The notes beneath the pieces were generated by a model. It did not search any database, was not told the origin of the DNA, and saw nothing but the letters and a program-made list of their open reading frames with translations. From Prochlorococcus sp. AG-347-O22 (lineage in GTDB: Bacteria; Cyanobacteriota; Cyanobacteriia; PCC-6307; Cyanobiaceae), in the NCBI GenBank assembly GCA_003278845.1, contig QCCX01000003.1:1-64000 (forward strand): a stretch of DNA of 64,000 nucleotides, in the 5' to 3' direction. Shown here piece by piece: positions 29,225 to 39,159 of this stretch (position 1 is the stretch's first letter; every line of letters starts with the position of its first letter). The position numbers were made by a program, and so were the translations under genes.

Positions 29225-29983
29225 TTATTTAGGTTCAGAAAGAACAATCCCCTTTTGAGCTTCTTGTGCAACTTTTCTCAAGTCATCACATCCCTCTTTT
29301 AATGTTGGGTAAGCAAACATTCCACTACCTGCAATAAAACAATTAGCTCCAGCATCTGCACATTGTGAAATTGTCCAATTTGCTTTTATTCCTCCATCAA
29401 CTTCAATGTCGACATTTAAGTTTTTTTCGATAACAAAGTTTCTTATTTCTCTGATTTTATTAAGCATTGTTGGTATATAAGCTTGTCCACCAAAGCCTGG
29501 ATTAACTGTCATAACTAAAACATGATCAACCATATCCATAATGTTTTTAATCATTTCAAAAGGAGTATGAGGGTTTAATGCAACAGAAGGAGATCCTCCT
29601 AAATCTCTTATTCTTCCGAGAACTCTATGCAAATGAATATTTGCTTCGGCATGAGCTATTACTACTCCAGGTTCACCATTCGCTCCCTTTGTAGCGTTTA
29701 CATAAGATTCAAGCATGGTTTCACAGTTGTATTGACTCACCATTAATTGAGTTTCAAAAGGGACATTGCAATATTTTCTGCATGCCGCAATCATTTCAGG
29801 ACCGAATGTAAGATTTGGCACGAAATTCCCATCCATTACATCAAATTGAATTCTATCCACCCCAGCTTCCTCGAGCTCTTTCACACATGCCCCCATATTT
29901 GCCCAATCTGCTGGCAAAACTGAAGGAATTATTTGAATTGGTCTATTAACACCAGCTAAAGTTGTTTGATTTGACTCAGTCAT
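29225..29983 (-). CDS. rpe: Ribulose-phosphate 3-epimerase
   Basis: The 252-residue TIM-barrel enzyme has IIPSVLPADWANMG, FDVMDGNFVPNLTFGP with metal-binding Asp48, VMTVNPGFGGQ and the DGGIK block. It interconverts ribulose-5-phosphate and xylulose-5-phosphate in both the Calvin cycle and the pentose phosphate path. The N-terminal 15 residues are an extra leader compared with the E. coli enzyme. It diverges from glpX across 187 bases that hold a palindromic element. Confidence 0.96.
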   Translation of the reverse strand: MTESNQTTLAGVNRPIQIIPSVLPADWANMGACVKELEEAGVDRIQFDVMDGNFVPNLTFGPEMIAACRKYCNVPFETQLMVSQYNCETMLESYVNATKGANGEPGVVIAHAEANIHLHRVLGRIRDLGGSPSVALNPHTPFEMIKNIMDMVDHVLVMTVNPGFGGQAYIPTMLNKIREIRNFVIEKNLNVDIEVDGGIKANWTISQCADAGANCFIAGSGMFAYPTLKEGCDDLRKVAQEAQKGIVLSEPK

Positions 29984-30102
29984 TTAATTTTTAAAATATT
30001 TAATAAAGATACTATATTTAGTTGTTTATTCCTAATTTCAAGTCACGGCCTGATAAAGTATCTCCTGTAAAGAGTTAAAAAAAGCTTACTAGCATAATAA
30101 TT

Positions 30103-30129
30103 CTTATAAAAAATGACATTTTTTATGAG
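30103..30129. repeat. AT-rich inverted repeat upstream of glpX
   Basis: ATAAAAAATG (30106-30115) and CATTTTTTAT (30117-30126) form 10-base arms around a single A. With one wobble the arms extend outward by CTT and GAG to 13 bases. The element lies 42 to 68 bases before the glpX start in the rpe-glpX divergent gap. With so short a spacer it is better read as a dimeric-protein operator than as an RNA hairpin. Confidence 0.4.
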
Positions 30130-30170
30130 ATCATACTCAAAACCTTTAAGAAAATCCTCAAAATTTAATT

Positions 30171-31172
30171 GTGAATCAAACTTTAATTCAAGAAATTCTC
30201 GAAGTTGTCGAGCAAGCAGCTATTGCCTCAGCAAAACTAACAGGACTTGGTCAAAAAGATGAAGCTGATGCTGCAGCTGTAGAAGCAATGAGATTGCGAA
30301 TGGGCAAAATTGAAATGAAAGGGAAAATTGTTATTGGAGAAGGTGAAAGAGATGAAGCACCTATGCTTTATATAGGTGAAGAGGTTGGTAGTGGAAATGG
30401 CCCAGGAGTTGACTTTGCAGTAGATCCTTGTGAAGGTACAAATCTTTGTGCAAATAATCAAAGAGGTTCTATGGCGGTTTTAGCTGCCTCTGATACGGGT
30501 GGTCTTTTCAATGCGCCTGATTTTTACATGAACAAATTAGCAGCGCCTCCTGCGGCCAAAGGTAAAGTAGATATTAGAAATTCAGCTACTGAAAACTTGA
30601 AGATACTAAGTGATTGCTTGGACCTTTCTATCGATGAGCTTACTGTAGTTGTAATGGATAGAACTAGGCATAAAGATTTAATTAAAGAGATTCGAGGATG
30701 TGGTGCAAAAGTACAACCGATTTCTGATGGTGATGTTCAAGCTGCGATTGCATGTGGTTTTGCAGGTACTGGAACACATTGTTTGATGGGTATAGGTGCA
30801 GCTCCAGAGGGTGTTATTTCGGCTGCTGCAATGAGAGCTCTCGGCGGACACTTTCAAGGACAACTAGTTTATGATCCGGCAATCGCTCAAACTTCTGAAT
30901 GGGCTGATTACACAAAAGAAGGAAATATAAAACGTCTTAATGAAATGGGCATAACAGATATAGATAAAATCTATGAAGCAAATGAATTGGCATCGGGAGA
31001 AAATGTTGTTTTCGCTGGAAGTGGAATAACTGATGGATTATTATTTGACGGAGTTAAATTTGAAAGGGATTGTGTTAGAACAAGTAGTCTAGTTATTAGT
31101 ACATTAGATAGTACTGCAAGATTCACAAATACTGTCCATATAAAAGATGGTGCTAAGAGTATCAGCCTTTAA
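30171..31172 (+). CDS. glpX: Class II fructose-1,6/sedoheptulose-1,7-bisphosphatase
   Basis: The 333-residue GlpX-type phosphatase has GEGERDEAP at 56-64 and DPCEGTN at 85-91, which bind metal and phosphate, and [15 protein letters not shown] near residue 208. In cyanobacteria this enzyme is the dual FBPase/SBPase of the Calvin cycle. The start is GTG 30171. hemA follows after 18 bases, so carbon fixation and tetrapyrrole synthesis may share a transcript here. Confidence 0.95.
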   Translation: MNQTLIQEILEVVEQAAIASAKLTGLGQKDEADAAAVEAMRLRMGKIEMKGKIVIGEGERDEAPMLYIGEEVGSGNGPGVDFAVDPCEGTNLCANNQRGSMAVLAASDTGGLFNAPDFYMNKLAAPPAAKGKVDIRNSATENLKILSDCLDLSIDELTVVVMDRTRHKDLIKEIRGCGAKVQPISDGDVQAAIACGFAGTGTHCLMGIGAAPEGVISAAAMRALGGHFQGQLVYDPAIAQTSEWADYTKEGNIKRLNEMGITDIDKIYEANELASGENVVFAGSGITDGLLFDGVKFERDCVRTSSLVISTLDSTARFTNTVHIKDGAKSISL

Positions 31173-31190
31173 AATTTCACTTTTGATTTT

Positions 31191-32501
31191 ATGCATATTG
31201 TTGTCGTCGGACTGAGTCATCGCACGGCACCTGTCGAAGTGCGTGAGAAGTTAAGTATTCCTGACCAATCCATAACTGAATCATTGAAAGCATTAAAAGC
31301 TTTCTCTGATGTATTAGAGGTGTCAATTTTAAGTACTTGTAATAGGCTGGAAATATATGCGCTAGTAAAGAATAAAAATACTGGAATTTCATCTATTAAA
31401 GAATTCATATCAGAATATTCTGGAATTATTTTTGAAGATTTAAATCCACATCTTTTTTGCTTTAGACAGGAAGAAGCAGTTTTACATTTGATGAAAGTCT
31501 CGGCAGGACTTGATAGCCTCGTTTTAGGGGAAGGACAGATCCTTTCGCAGGTAAAAAAAATGATGAGATTAGGTCAAGAGAATCAATCTACTGGACCTAT
31601 TCTTAATAGATTATTAACTCAATCAGTTAGTACAGGTAAAAAAGTAAGATCCGAAACAAATTTAGGAACTGGAGCTGTGTCAATCAGTTCAGCAGCGGTA
31701 GAATTAGCTCAATTAAAAATTGGACAAGAAAAGGGTTTTGATACTCTTGTAAGTTTGGAATCAGAGAACGTTCTTGTTGTTGGCGCCGGACGAATGAGTA
31801 GGCTTTTAATAACTCATTTAAAATCAAAAGGATGTCATAAACTCATCCTTTTAAATAGAAATATTGATAGAGCATTAAATCTTGCTCAAGACTTCCCTGA
31901 TTTAGAGATTGTTTGTAAAGGGTTAAACAAATTAGAAGAAAACATATCATTATCTTCGCTTGTTTTCACCAGTACTGCTTCTGAAGAGCCAATTATTGAT
32001 CTCACAAAAATTGAAAAAATAAATTTGAGTAATAGACTTAAATTTATTGATATTGGTGTACCGAGAAATATATCTAATGATGTCAAACAACATGAATTTG
32101 TAAAATCATTTGATGTTGATGACTTACAAGAGGTCGTTTCAAGAAATCAAGAATTTAGACAGAAAATAGCAAAGGAAGCGGAATCTTTAGTAGAAGAAGA
32201 AAGGATCATTTTTCTAGAATGGTGGGCAAGTTTAGAGGCCGTTCCAGTAATAAATAAACTCAGATCAGATTTGGAGTTGATTAGAAAAGAGGAATTGCAA
32301 AAAGCACTAAGCAGAATGGGACCAGATTTTTCGGCTCGAGAAAGAAAAGTTGTGGAAGCTCTGACTAAAGGAATAATTAATAAAATACTTCATACGCCGG
32401 TAACCAAGTTGAGAAGTCCTCAATCAAGAGAAGAAAGACAAGTTTCTTTGAAAATCGTTGAAAAATTGTTTTCTTTAGTAGAAGAGGATAAAAATAACTA
32501 A
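31191..32501 (+). CDS. hemA: Glutamyl-tRNA reductase
   Basis: The 436-residue protein opens MHIVVVGLSHRTAPVEVREK and has catalytic Cys50 in ILSTCNRLEIY, the GLDSLVLGEGQILSQVK block, and an NADPH-binding VLVVGAGRMSRL. The helical dimerisation tail is present. It reduces Glu-tRNA to glutamate-1-semialdehyde, the first committed step to chlorophyll, heme and bilins. The sequence TGCATATTGTTGTCGTCGGA at its start is unusually GC-rich against its surroundings. It sits 18 bases after glpX. Confidence 0.96.
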   Translation: MHIVVVGLSHRTAPVEVREKLSIPDQSITESLKALKAFSDVLEVSILSTCNRLEIYALVKNKNTGISSIKEFISEYSGIIFEDLNPHLFCFRQEEAVLHLMKVSAGLDSLVLGEGQILSQVKKMMRLGQENQSTGPILNRLLTQSVSTGKKVRSETNLGTGAVSISSAAVELAQLKIGQEKGFDTLVSLESENVLVVGAGRMSRLLITHLKSKGCHKLILLNRNIDRALNLAQDFPDLEIVCKGLNKLEENISLSSLVFTSTASEEPIIDLTKIEKINLSNRLKFIDIGVPRNISNDVKQHEFVKSFDVDDLQEVVSRNQEFRQKIAKEAESLVEEERIIFLEWWASLEAVPVINKLRSDLELIRKEELQKALSRMGPDFSARERKVVEALTKGIINKILHTPVTKLRSPQSREERQVSLKIVEKLFSLVEEDKNN

Positions 32502-32631
32502 CTTTTTTTGATTTATATTAAGTTTTTCCAGTGATTTTTCGAAATACCTTTGTAAACTGACCATTTGTATTTCTAAATATGCCCATAATCAGTTACTTTA
32601 AGTAGTTGTATATTTACCTCCATTAGATTGA

Positions 32632-33927
32632 ATGAAGCGCGTGTTGGCTATAATCCTCGGAGGAGGAAAAGGTTCTAGACTTTACCCTCTAACAAAAATG
32701 AGGGCTAAACCTGCTGTGCCATTGGCAGGTAAGTATCGTTTGATAGATATTCCGATTAGTAATTGTATAAATTCAGGCATTGAAAAAATGTACGTATTGA
32801 CCCAGTTCAATAGTGCATCTCTAAATAGACATATAGGAAGAACCTATAATTTAAATGGCCCTTTCGGCCAAGGATTTGTGGAGGTTTTAGCTGCACAACA
32901 GACTCCTGATAGTCCGAAGTGGTTTGAAGGTACTGCTGATGCTGTAAGAAAATACCAATGGTTATTTCAAGAATGGGATGTTGATGAATATTTAATATTG
33001 TCAGGTGATCAACTGTACAGAATGGACTACAGTTTATTTGTTCAACATCATAGAGATAATGGAGCTGATTTAACTGTTGCAGCTTTGCCTGTTGATGAAG
33101 CTCAAGCAGAAGGTTTTGGCCTAATGAGAACTGATGATGTAGGAAATATAAAAGAATTTAGTGAAAAGCCTACTGGAGCGAAGTTGAAGGCTATGGCAGT
33201 AGATACCTCAAAATTTGGATTAAGTAAGCAGTCAGCTACCGAAAAACCATATCTAGCCTCTATGGGTATTTACGTTTTTAGCAGAAATACTCTTTTCGAT
33301 CTTCTAAATAAATTTCCTAATTATACGGATTTTGGTAAGGATATAATTCCAGAAGCCCTAAATAGGGGGGATACTCTTAAAAGTTATGTATTCGATGATT
33401 ATTGGGAAGATATCGGCACCATTGGGGCATTCTTTGAGTCAAACCTTGCATTGACTGAGCAACCAAAACCTCCATTTAGTTTTTATGATGAGAAATTTCC
33501 AATTTATACTAGACCTAGATTTTTACCCCCCTCTAAACTTGTAGATGCTCAAATTACTGATTCAATAGTTTGTGAAGGTACAATCTTGAAGTCATGCAGT
33601 ATTTTACATTGTGTTTTGGGTGTAAGAAGCAGGATTGAAAGTGACTCGGTTCTTGAGGATACTCTTGTTATGGGAGCCGATTTCTTTGAATCCCCTGAAG
33701 AGAGGATTGAATTAAGAAAAGGGGGTGGCACGCCTCTTGGAGTAGGTGAAGGAACTACTGTAAAAAGAGCAATTCTTGATAAGAATACAAGAATTGGCGA
33801 TAATGTCGTGATCATTAATAAAGATCGAGTAGAAGAAGCAGATAAGCCAGAATTAGGCTTTTATATTAGAAATGGAATTGTTGTAGTAGTTAAAAATGCA
33901 ACTATTGCAAATGGAACTGTTATTTAA
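32632..33927 (+). CDS. glgC: Glucose-1-phosphate adenylyltransferase
   Basis: The 431-residue enzyme has the nucleotidyltransferase N-terminus [47 protein letters not shown] and [10 protein letters not shown], plus a C-terminal left-handed beta-helix (from about residue 300) with [11 protein letters not shown]. It makes ADP-glucose for glycogen and is the allosteric control point, activated by 3-phosphoglycerate. It is followed by gnd, 95 bases downstream on the same strand, so carbon storage and its oxidation are neighbours. Confidence 0.96.
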   Translation: MKRVLAIILGGGKGSRLYPLTKMRAKPAVPLAGKYRLIDIPISNCINSGIEKMYVLTQFNSASLNRHIGRTYNLNGPFGQGFVEVLAAQQTPDSPKWFEGTADAVRKYQWLFQEWDVDEYLILSGDQLYRMDYSLFVQHHRDNGADLTVAALPVDEAQAEGFGLMRTDDVGNIKEFSEKPTGAKLKAMAVDTSKFGLSKQSATEKPYLASMGIYVFSRNTLFDLLNKFPNYTDFGKDIIPEALNRGDTLKSYVFDDYWEDIGTIGAFFESNLALTEQPKPPFSFYDEKFPIYTRPRFLPPSKLVDAQITDSIVCEGTILKSCSILHCVLGVRSRIESDSVLEDTLVMGADFFESPEERIELRKGGGTPLGVGEGTTVKRAILDKNTRIGDNVVIINKDRVEEADKPELGFYIRNGIVVVVKNATIANGTVI

Positions 33928-34022
33928 ATCTTTTCCATCATTTTTCGCTGACATAACCATTTTTTTTGAGCAATTTTGTTGAGTTGCAGGCAGACTATAT
34001 TTATTGAGTTTTTTAATTTTTT

Positions 34023-35441
34023 ATGTCCAAGGCACATTTTGGTTTGATAGGTCTTGGTGTTATGGGCGAAAATTTAGTTCTTAACGCAGAGAGAAATGGA
34101 TTTTCTAGTGTAGTTTTTAATAGGACTTACTCAAAAACCGAAGAATTTTTACAAGGTCGTGGCCTTGGGAAGAATATTGAAGGAGCTGAAACTCTTCAAG
34201 AATTTGTTAATAAGCTAGAGAGACCTAGAAGAATTCTAATGATGGTAAAAGCTGGACCCGCAACAGATGCTGTCATTGATAGTATTTCTGGATATCTCGA
34301 GGAAGGAGATTTATTAATAGATGGCGGCAACTCTCAATTTAAAGATACAGAAAGAAGGGTGAATACTCTTGAAAGTAAAAGTTTTGGATACATTGGGATG
34401 GGAGTGTCAGGTGGTGCAAAAGGAGCTCTAGAAGGGCCAAGTATGATGCCAGGCGGTACTAAGGCTTCATATGACGCAATAGAAAGCTTATTAACAAAAA
34501 TGGCTGCCAAAGTTGGAGACGGACCATGTGTTGCATATGTTGGACCAGGAGGCTCAGGTCATTTTGTAAAAACTGTTCATAACGGAATTGAATATGGAAT
34601 TGAACAAATACTTGCAGAAGCTTATGACCTTATGAAGAGAGTCAAAGGGATGAATGGTAAGCAGATGTCAGAGGTATTTGGTATTTGGAATAATACTGAT
34701 GAATTAGCTTCTTACCTTGTTGAGATAACAGAGATTTGTCTAAATACAAAAGATGAGATAACTGGAGATGATGTCGTGGAAAAAATATTAGATAAGGCTG
34801 GCCAGAAAGGTACAGGTTTATGGACTGTTGTAAGTGCTCTAGAACTGGGGGTATCAGTCCCAACTATTTATGCATCTTTAAATGCCAGAGTAATGAGTTC
34901 TTTAAAAGAGCAACGTAGTGAGATTGAAAAAACTATTCCATCTAAAGATATAGAGGATTTTGATTTAGGAAATATATCAGATGGAATGAAACCTTTATTT
35001 GATGCTGTAGTCCTTGCCACAATTGCTAGCTATGCCCAAGGTATGGATATTTTAAGAGAAGCATCTGCAGTATATAACTATAGTTTGAATATGCCGTCAA
35101 TTGCTCAAATATGGAAAGGTGGTTGCATAATTAGATCAAAATTATTAAGTAAAATTCAAGATGCTTATAACAAAGACCCTGATCTAAAAAATTTAATTTT
35201 TGATGATTGGTTTAATAATGAAATTGCGACAAGATTAGATAACTTAGCTAAAGTAGTTTCTCTATCCACAAAGGCAGGTATACCAGTTCCATGTTTATCC
35301 AGTACTTTAGATTATTTGAATAGTTACAGAACCAATAGACTTCCTCAGAATCTTGTTCAGGCAATGAGAGATTGTTTTGGCTCTCATACATATGAAAGAA
35401 TTGATAGGGAAGGTAGTTTTCATACTGAATGGATGAAATGA
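34023..35441 (+). CDS. gnd: 6-phosphogluconate dehydrogenase (decarboxylating)
   Basis: The 472-residue protein has the NADP-binding GLIGLGVMGENL (7-18), DGGNSQFKDT, GMGVSGGAKGALEGPSMMPGG, and the catalytic segment GSGHFVKTVHNGIEYG. It converts 6-phosphogluconate to ribulose-5-phosphate, CO2 and NADPH, the main dark source of reductant. Its stop lies inside the start of pgl, so the two oxidative pentose phosphate genes are translationally coupled. Confidence 0.97.
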   Translation: MSKAHFGLIGLGVMGENLVLNAERNGFSSVVFNRTYSKTEEFLQGRGLGKNIEGAETLQEFVNKLERPRRILMMVKAGPATDAVIDSISGYLEEGDLLIDGGNSQFKDTERRVNTLESKSFGYIGMGVSGGAKGALEGPSMMPGGTKASYDAIESLLTKMAAKVGDGPCVAYVGPGGSGHFVKTVHNGIEYGIEQILAEAYDLMKRVKGMNGKQMSEVFGIWNNTDELASYLVEITEICLNTKDEITGDDVVEKILDKAGQKGTGLWTVVSALELGVSVPTIYASLNARVMSSLKEQRSEIEKTIPSKDIEDFDLGNISDGMKPLFDAVVLATIASYAQGMDILREASAVYNYSLNMPSIAQIWKGGCIIRSKLLSKIQDAYNKDPDLKNLIFDDWFNNEIATRLDNLAKVVSLSTKAGIPVPCLSSTLDYLNSYRTNRLPQNLVQAMRDCFGSHTYERIDREGSFHTEWMK

Positions 35442-36166
35442 TTGAAAAGGTCAAAAATGGATACACCTTAAATATTTACAAAGACAAGTTAGAACTATCA
35501 ACAGCGGTTTTTAAGTTTATTCAAAGCTACATTATTCATACTTTAAAAAAGAAAGACAGATTCAAATTTTGTGTAAGTGGAGGTTCAACTCCGAAGTCTG
35601 TTTATCAACTTCTTTCTAATAGTGATCTTAGATGGGATATGGTCGATGTCTTTTTAGGAGATGAAAGATGTGTTGATCCAAATTCAGAATTAAGTAACTC
35701 GTTAATGTTGAGAAATTCATTGTTAACTAATTTTGGATCTAAAGCTTTTTTTTATGAAATTTTCAATGATTTAAAGGGTGATGATGAAGCTATAAAAAAT
35801 CAATTTATTTCTAGATTATTTGAAAAATGCGGATCAAACCCTCCAACCTTTGATTTAACATTATTAGGTCTTGGAGACGATGGTCATACAGCTTCACTAT
35901 TCCCTTATCAAAAAAATAATAATGTAGATGACTTTGTGATTTTTAATGAAGGTAAAGGATTAAAAAGAATTTCATTAACTCCAAAAGTTCTTTCAGCTTC
36001 TTCAAAGATAGTATTTTTAGTTAGTGGAGCTTCCAAAAGAATTGCTCTTGAGAGGTTATTAGATGAAAAAGAGCCACCAGATAGAACACCATCAAAATTA
36101 ATAAAATCTATTAATCAAATTTCAATATTTTGTGATCAGGAATCAGCAAAAGAATTAGAAATTTAG
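35438..36166 (+). CDS. pgl: 6-phosphogluconolactonase
   Basis: I prefer ATG 35438, which overlaps the gnd stop as ATGA; an in-frame ATG three codons upstream at 35429 is possible. The product of about 242 residues has the DevB/SOL-family motifs CVSGGSTPKSVY, VFLGDERCV and LLGLGDDGHTASLFP. It hydrolyses 6-phosphogluconolactone, the step just before gnd. This enzyme family is also called DevB in older annotations, unrelated to the exporter DevB at 9.0-9.9 kb. Confidence 0.93.
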   Translation: MIEKVKNGYTLNIYKDKLELSTAVFKFIQSYIIHTLKKKDRFKFCVSGGSTPKSVYQLLSNSDLRWDMVDVFLGDERCVDPNSELSNSLMLRNSLLTNFGSKAFFYEIFNDLKGDDEAIKNQFISRLFEKCGSNPPTFDLTLLGLGDDGHTASLFPYQKNNNVDDFVIFNEGKGLKRISLTPKVLSASSKIVFLVSGASKRIALERLLDEKEPPDRTPSKLIKSINQISIFCDQESAKELEI

Positions 36167-36196
36167 TTAAAGTCTATTAATAATTTAAATTATTTA

Positions 36197-36745
36197 ATGA
36201 GTAAGAAAAAATTTTTATTCCAGAAAAAGGAGTTCGAAGGTTGGAAAACATTAAATGATACTGTTATGGGCGGATCAAGTTCAGCATTTTGTGAAATTTC
36301 AAATTCGGGTTTGATATTAAAGGGTAATATTGTCGAGAAAGCAGGAGGATTTGTTAGTTGTAGATCGTCTATATATAAACCTTCTTTAAATGTATCTGAG
36401 TATTCATCCTTTGAATTAAATATTGATGGACAAGGAAGAACTTTTAAATTTGCTGTTGCTTGTGAAGATGATCTTCTTGGACTAACCGAATTTATTCCGG
36501 GTGGACTTAGATGGATTAAATCATTTCCAACAAAAAAATTTGGGACAACAAATGTTCAAATTCCTTTTAGTGAGTTAAAGCCTTCAGTAAGAGCTAATAA
36601 AGTACGTTTTCCATTTAAATTCAAGCCATCTAAAATTAAAAGATTGCAACTACTACACTCTAAGTTCGGTGATGATGGATTACTTAATAGCGAGTTTAAA
36701 CAGGGTTCAATAAAAGTTTTAATTAAATCAATAAGTGTTATTTGA
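36197..36745 (+). CDS. CIA30/NDUFAF1-like protein
   Basis: The 182-residue protein matches the CIA30 fold: FEGWKTLNDTVMGGSSSA at about residues 13-30, GGFVSCRSS, and a beta-sandwich body ending in KSISVI. In mitochondria the family chaperones complex I assembly; cyanobacterial members may help NDH-1 or another thylakoid complex, which is an inference. It has no signal peptide. Its last 11 bases overlap the following GTG-started gene, suggesting coupling. Confidence 0.78.
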   Translation: MSKKKFLFQKKEFEGWKTLNDTVMGGSSSAFCEISNSGLILKGNIVEKAGGFVSCRSSIYKPSLNVSEYSSFELNIDGQGRTFKFAVACEDDLLGLTEFIPGGLRWIKSFPTKKFGTTNVQIPFSELKPSVRANKVRFPFKFKPSKIKRLQLLHSKFGDDGLLNSEFKQGSIKVLIKSISVI

Positions 36746-37121
36746 AAATCCACCTAAAAATATAGAGGGCTTAATCGCTAAGTCAGCAGATTTAACAAAT
36801 AAACCTTTTGTTCATTCTGTAGTAAAAATAAATGGTGAATACGAATTCGAAGATGAAGATATTGATTTAACAGTTAATATCTTATGTCGAGATAAAGAAG
36901 GCAAAAGATTAGAAATTTATGATCTTGAATTAGAACTTTTTAAATCAAATAAAGAGTTGGTTTTAGTAATCTCTAAGCTTAACTTTCCTGATGAACCAAT
37001 ATTATGGTGTGGAGTTAAAACATTATGGATGAATAGCAATAATGGGAAAAAATGCAACTCACCAAAATACAGCGCTAGATTGGAAAATTTAGCAAATAGG
37101 ATAAAAAGTTTTATTGATTAA
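36735..37121 (+). CDS. Hypothetical protein, 128 aa
   Basis: The start is GTG 36735, inside the end of the CIA30-like gene. The protein is soluble, acidic, and has alternating beta-strand-like segments (EYEFEDEDIDLTVNILC, LEIYDLELELF), with a WCGVKTLWM stretch at about residues 92-100. No family or catalytic motif is recognised. Translational coupling to the CIA30-like gene hints at a shared process. It faces ilvD tail to tail with 21 bases between. Confidence 0.65.
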   Translation: MLFENPPKNIEGLIAKSADLTNKPFVHSVVKINGEYEFEDEDIDLTVNILCRDKEGKRLEIYDLELELFKSNKELVLVISKLNFPDEPILWCGVKTLWMNSNNGKKCNSPKYSARLENLANRIKSFID

Positions 37122-37142
37122 GAAAATAAAATTTGAGCTGAT

Positions 37143-38816
37143 TTATAAATCAGTAACAGCCCCTAAACTTGATGTGCTTACGATTCTCGAATATTTTGAA
37201 AGAATTCCTCTTTTGTATTTTTGAATAGGTTTTACCCAATCTTTTTTTCTTTTTTCTAATTCTTCGTCTGATAAATCAACTTCAATTAGTTGTTTTACGG
37301 CATCTACTGTAATTAAATCACCTTGTTTTATTAGAGCAATATTTCCTCCTACAGCAGCCTCCGGAGCTATGTGACCCACAACAAGACCATAGGTACCTCC
37401 GCTAAATCTGCCATCGGTAATTAAAGCCACCTTCTCTCCTAGCCCTTGACCAACAATCGCAGATGTTGGAGCTAACATCTCTCTCATCCCTGGTCCTCCT
37501 ACAGGACCTTCGTTTCTAATAACAACAACATCACCAGCTTTGATATCGTTATTTAATATCGATTTTAAACAATCCTCTTCACTTTCAAAAATCTTTGCGG
37601 GACCTGTTAATACAGGGTTTTTTACTCCGCTAATTTTGGCTACAGAACCTTCGCTCGCTAAGTTGCCTTTTAATATCGCTAGATGTCCTTTTTTATAAAG
37701 AGGGTCATCTATGTGTCTTATGACATTTTGATTTGTTGGAGGCTTATCTGGAATATTCTGTAAGTATTCTGAGATGCTTTTGCCTTCAATATTTTTGCAA
37801 TCGCCATGAATTAATCCTGCATTCAAAAGTATTTTCATTACTTGTGGAATCCCACCTGCCTTATGAAGATCCACCGTCACATATTTACCACTCGGTTTAA
37901 GGTCACAAATAACGGGTACTTTTTGTCTGATTCTCTCAAAATCATTAATGTTGATATCTATTCCTGCAGTATTTGCAATAGCTAAGATGTGCAATACTGC
38001 ATTTGTTGATCCGCCAATTGCCATAATTACTGATATTGCATTTTCAAATGCTTTCTTTGTCATTAGGTCTAGAGGTCTTATATCTTTATCAATTGCAGAG
38101 ACTAATATCTCAGCACTTTTATCTGCACTTAGTTCTTTTTCAAGATCTTCAGCAGCCATAGTGGAACTGTGAGGAAGACTTAAACCTAATACTTCAATAA
38201 CCGCAGACATTGTATTAGCTGTAAACATTCCTCCACAGCTACCAGCACCAGGAATACAATTTTTCTCAACTTGGATTAGCCTTTCTTCATTAATTTTACC
38301 TGATGTTAATTGTCCAACAGCTTCAAATGCACTAACAACAGTAAGATCTTCTCCATGCAATTTTCCAGGTTTTATTGTCCCTCCATAAATGAAAATTGCG
38401 GGAATATTCATTCTTGCAATCGCAATCATGGCACCCGGCATATTCTTATCACATCCACCTATAGCAAGTACCCCATCCATACTCTGAGCATTGCATGCTG
38501 TTTCAATTGAATCAGCAATAACTTCTCTTGAAACTAGGGAATACTTCATGCCCTCTGTTCCCATAGAAATACCATCACTTACTGTTATAGTCCCAAACAT
38601 CTGAGGCATCCCACCTGATCTTTTTATTGACTCTTCAGCTTTTAGAGCTAACTTATTTAAACCCATATTGCAAGGTGTTATAGTGCTGTATCCATTCGCA
38701 ACTCCAATAATAGGTTTATTAAAATCTTCATCATTAAATCCAACAGCTCTTAACATCGATCTGTTAGGGGATCTTTGCACACCTTGGGTTATTGCAGATG
38801 ATCTGAGTTTATTCAT
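37143..38816 (-). CDS. ilvD: Dihydroxy-acid dehydratase
   Basis: The 557-residue enzyme has the iron-sulfur ligand regions [17 protein letters not shown] and [16 protein letters not shown], and the C-terminal [15 protein letters not shown]. It makes the 2-oxoacid precursors of valine, isoleucine and leucine; leuB of the leucine branch is 10 kb away on the same strand. The length and all Cys-containing motifs are normal. The start is ATG 38816. Confidence 0.96.
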   Translation of the reverse strand: MNKLRSSAITQGVQRSPNRSMLRAVGFNDEDFNKPIIGVANGYSTITPCNMGLNKLALKAEESIKRSGGMPQMFGTITVSDGISMGTEGMKYSLVSREVIADSIETACNAQSMDGVLAIGGCDKNMPGAMIAIARMNIPAIFIYGGTIKPGKLHGEDLTVVSAFEAVGQLTSGKINEERLIQVEKNCIPGAGSCGGMFTANTMSAVIEVLGLSLPHSSTMAAEDLEKELSADKSAEILVSAIDKDIRPLDLMTKKAFENAISVIMAIGGSTNAVLHILAIANTAGIDININDFERIRQKVPVICDLKPSGKYVTVDLHKAGGIPQVMKILLNAGLIHGDCKNIEGKSISEYLQNIPDKPPTNQNVIRHIDDPLYKKGHLAILKGNLASEGSVAKISGVKNPVLTGPAKIFESEEDCLKSILNNDIKAGDVVVIRNEGPVGGPGMREMLAPTSAIVGQGLGEKVALITDGRFSGGTYGLVVGHIAPEAAVGGNIALIKQGDLITVDAVKQLIEVDLSDEELEKRKKDWVKPIQKYKRGILSKYSRIVSTSSLGAVTDL

Positions 38817-38839
38817 ATTATTTGAGAACCTTCTTTATT

Positions 38840-39130
38840 CTATTGCCCTAACTCTTCAAGTTGCTTCCTCACATCAGCAATTGCAGAATTAAGTTGCTCA
38901 ACTTTCTTCTCCAGATTCTCTCCTTCAACTTCATTTATATTTTCATTAGAATCAATCGCTTCTGAGCCGTCTTGAATTCTGGAGGAATACATCATTGCTT
39001 TTTGTTTTTTTTCCTCCTTTCTTTTGTCTGCTTCGGATATTAACCACCAAGCTAGACCTGCTGCTCCAATAAAAGCACCGCTTATTAATGATAAAAGATT
39101 ATTTGAAGACGAATCTCTGTATTCAGACAT
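38840..39130 (-). CDS. Hypothetical membrane-tethered coiled-coil protein, 96 aa
   Basis: The 96-residue protein has a short Ser-rich N-tip, a hydrophobic span with small residues at about 13-31 (LISGAFIGAAGLAWWLI), a Lys/Glu-rich linker, and a C-terminal heptad helix (about 70-95). It resembles small cyanobacterial proteins anchored to a membrane by their N-terminus, but I know of no function. It lies 23 bases upstream of ilvD and downstream of the UPRTase-like gene on the same strand. Confidence 0.65.
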   Translation of the reverse strand: MSEYRDSSSNNLLSLISGAFIGAAGLAWWLISEADKRKEEKKQKAMMYSSRIQDGSEAIDSNENINEVEGENLEKKVEQLNSAIADVRKQLEELGQ

Positions 39131-39159
39131 TGGTAAAATATTTACTCCTATATTCTATA

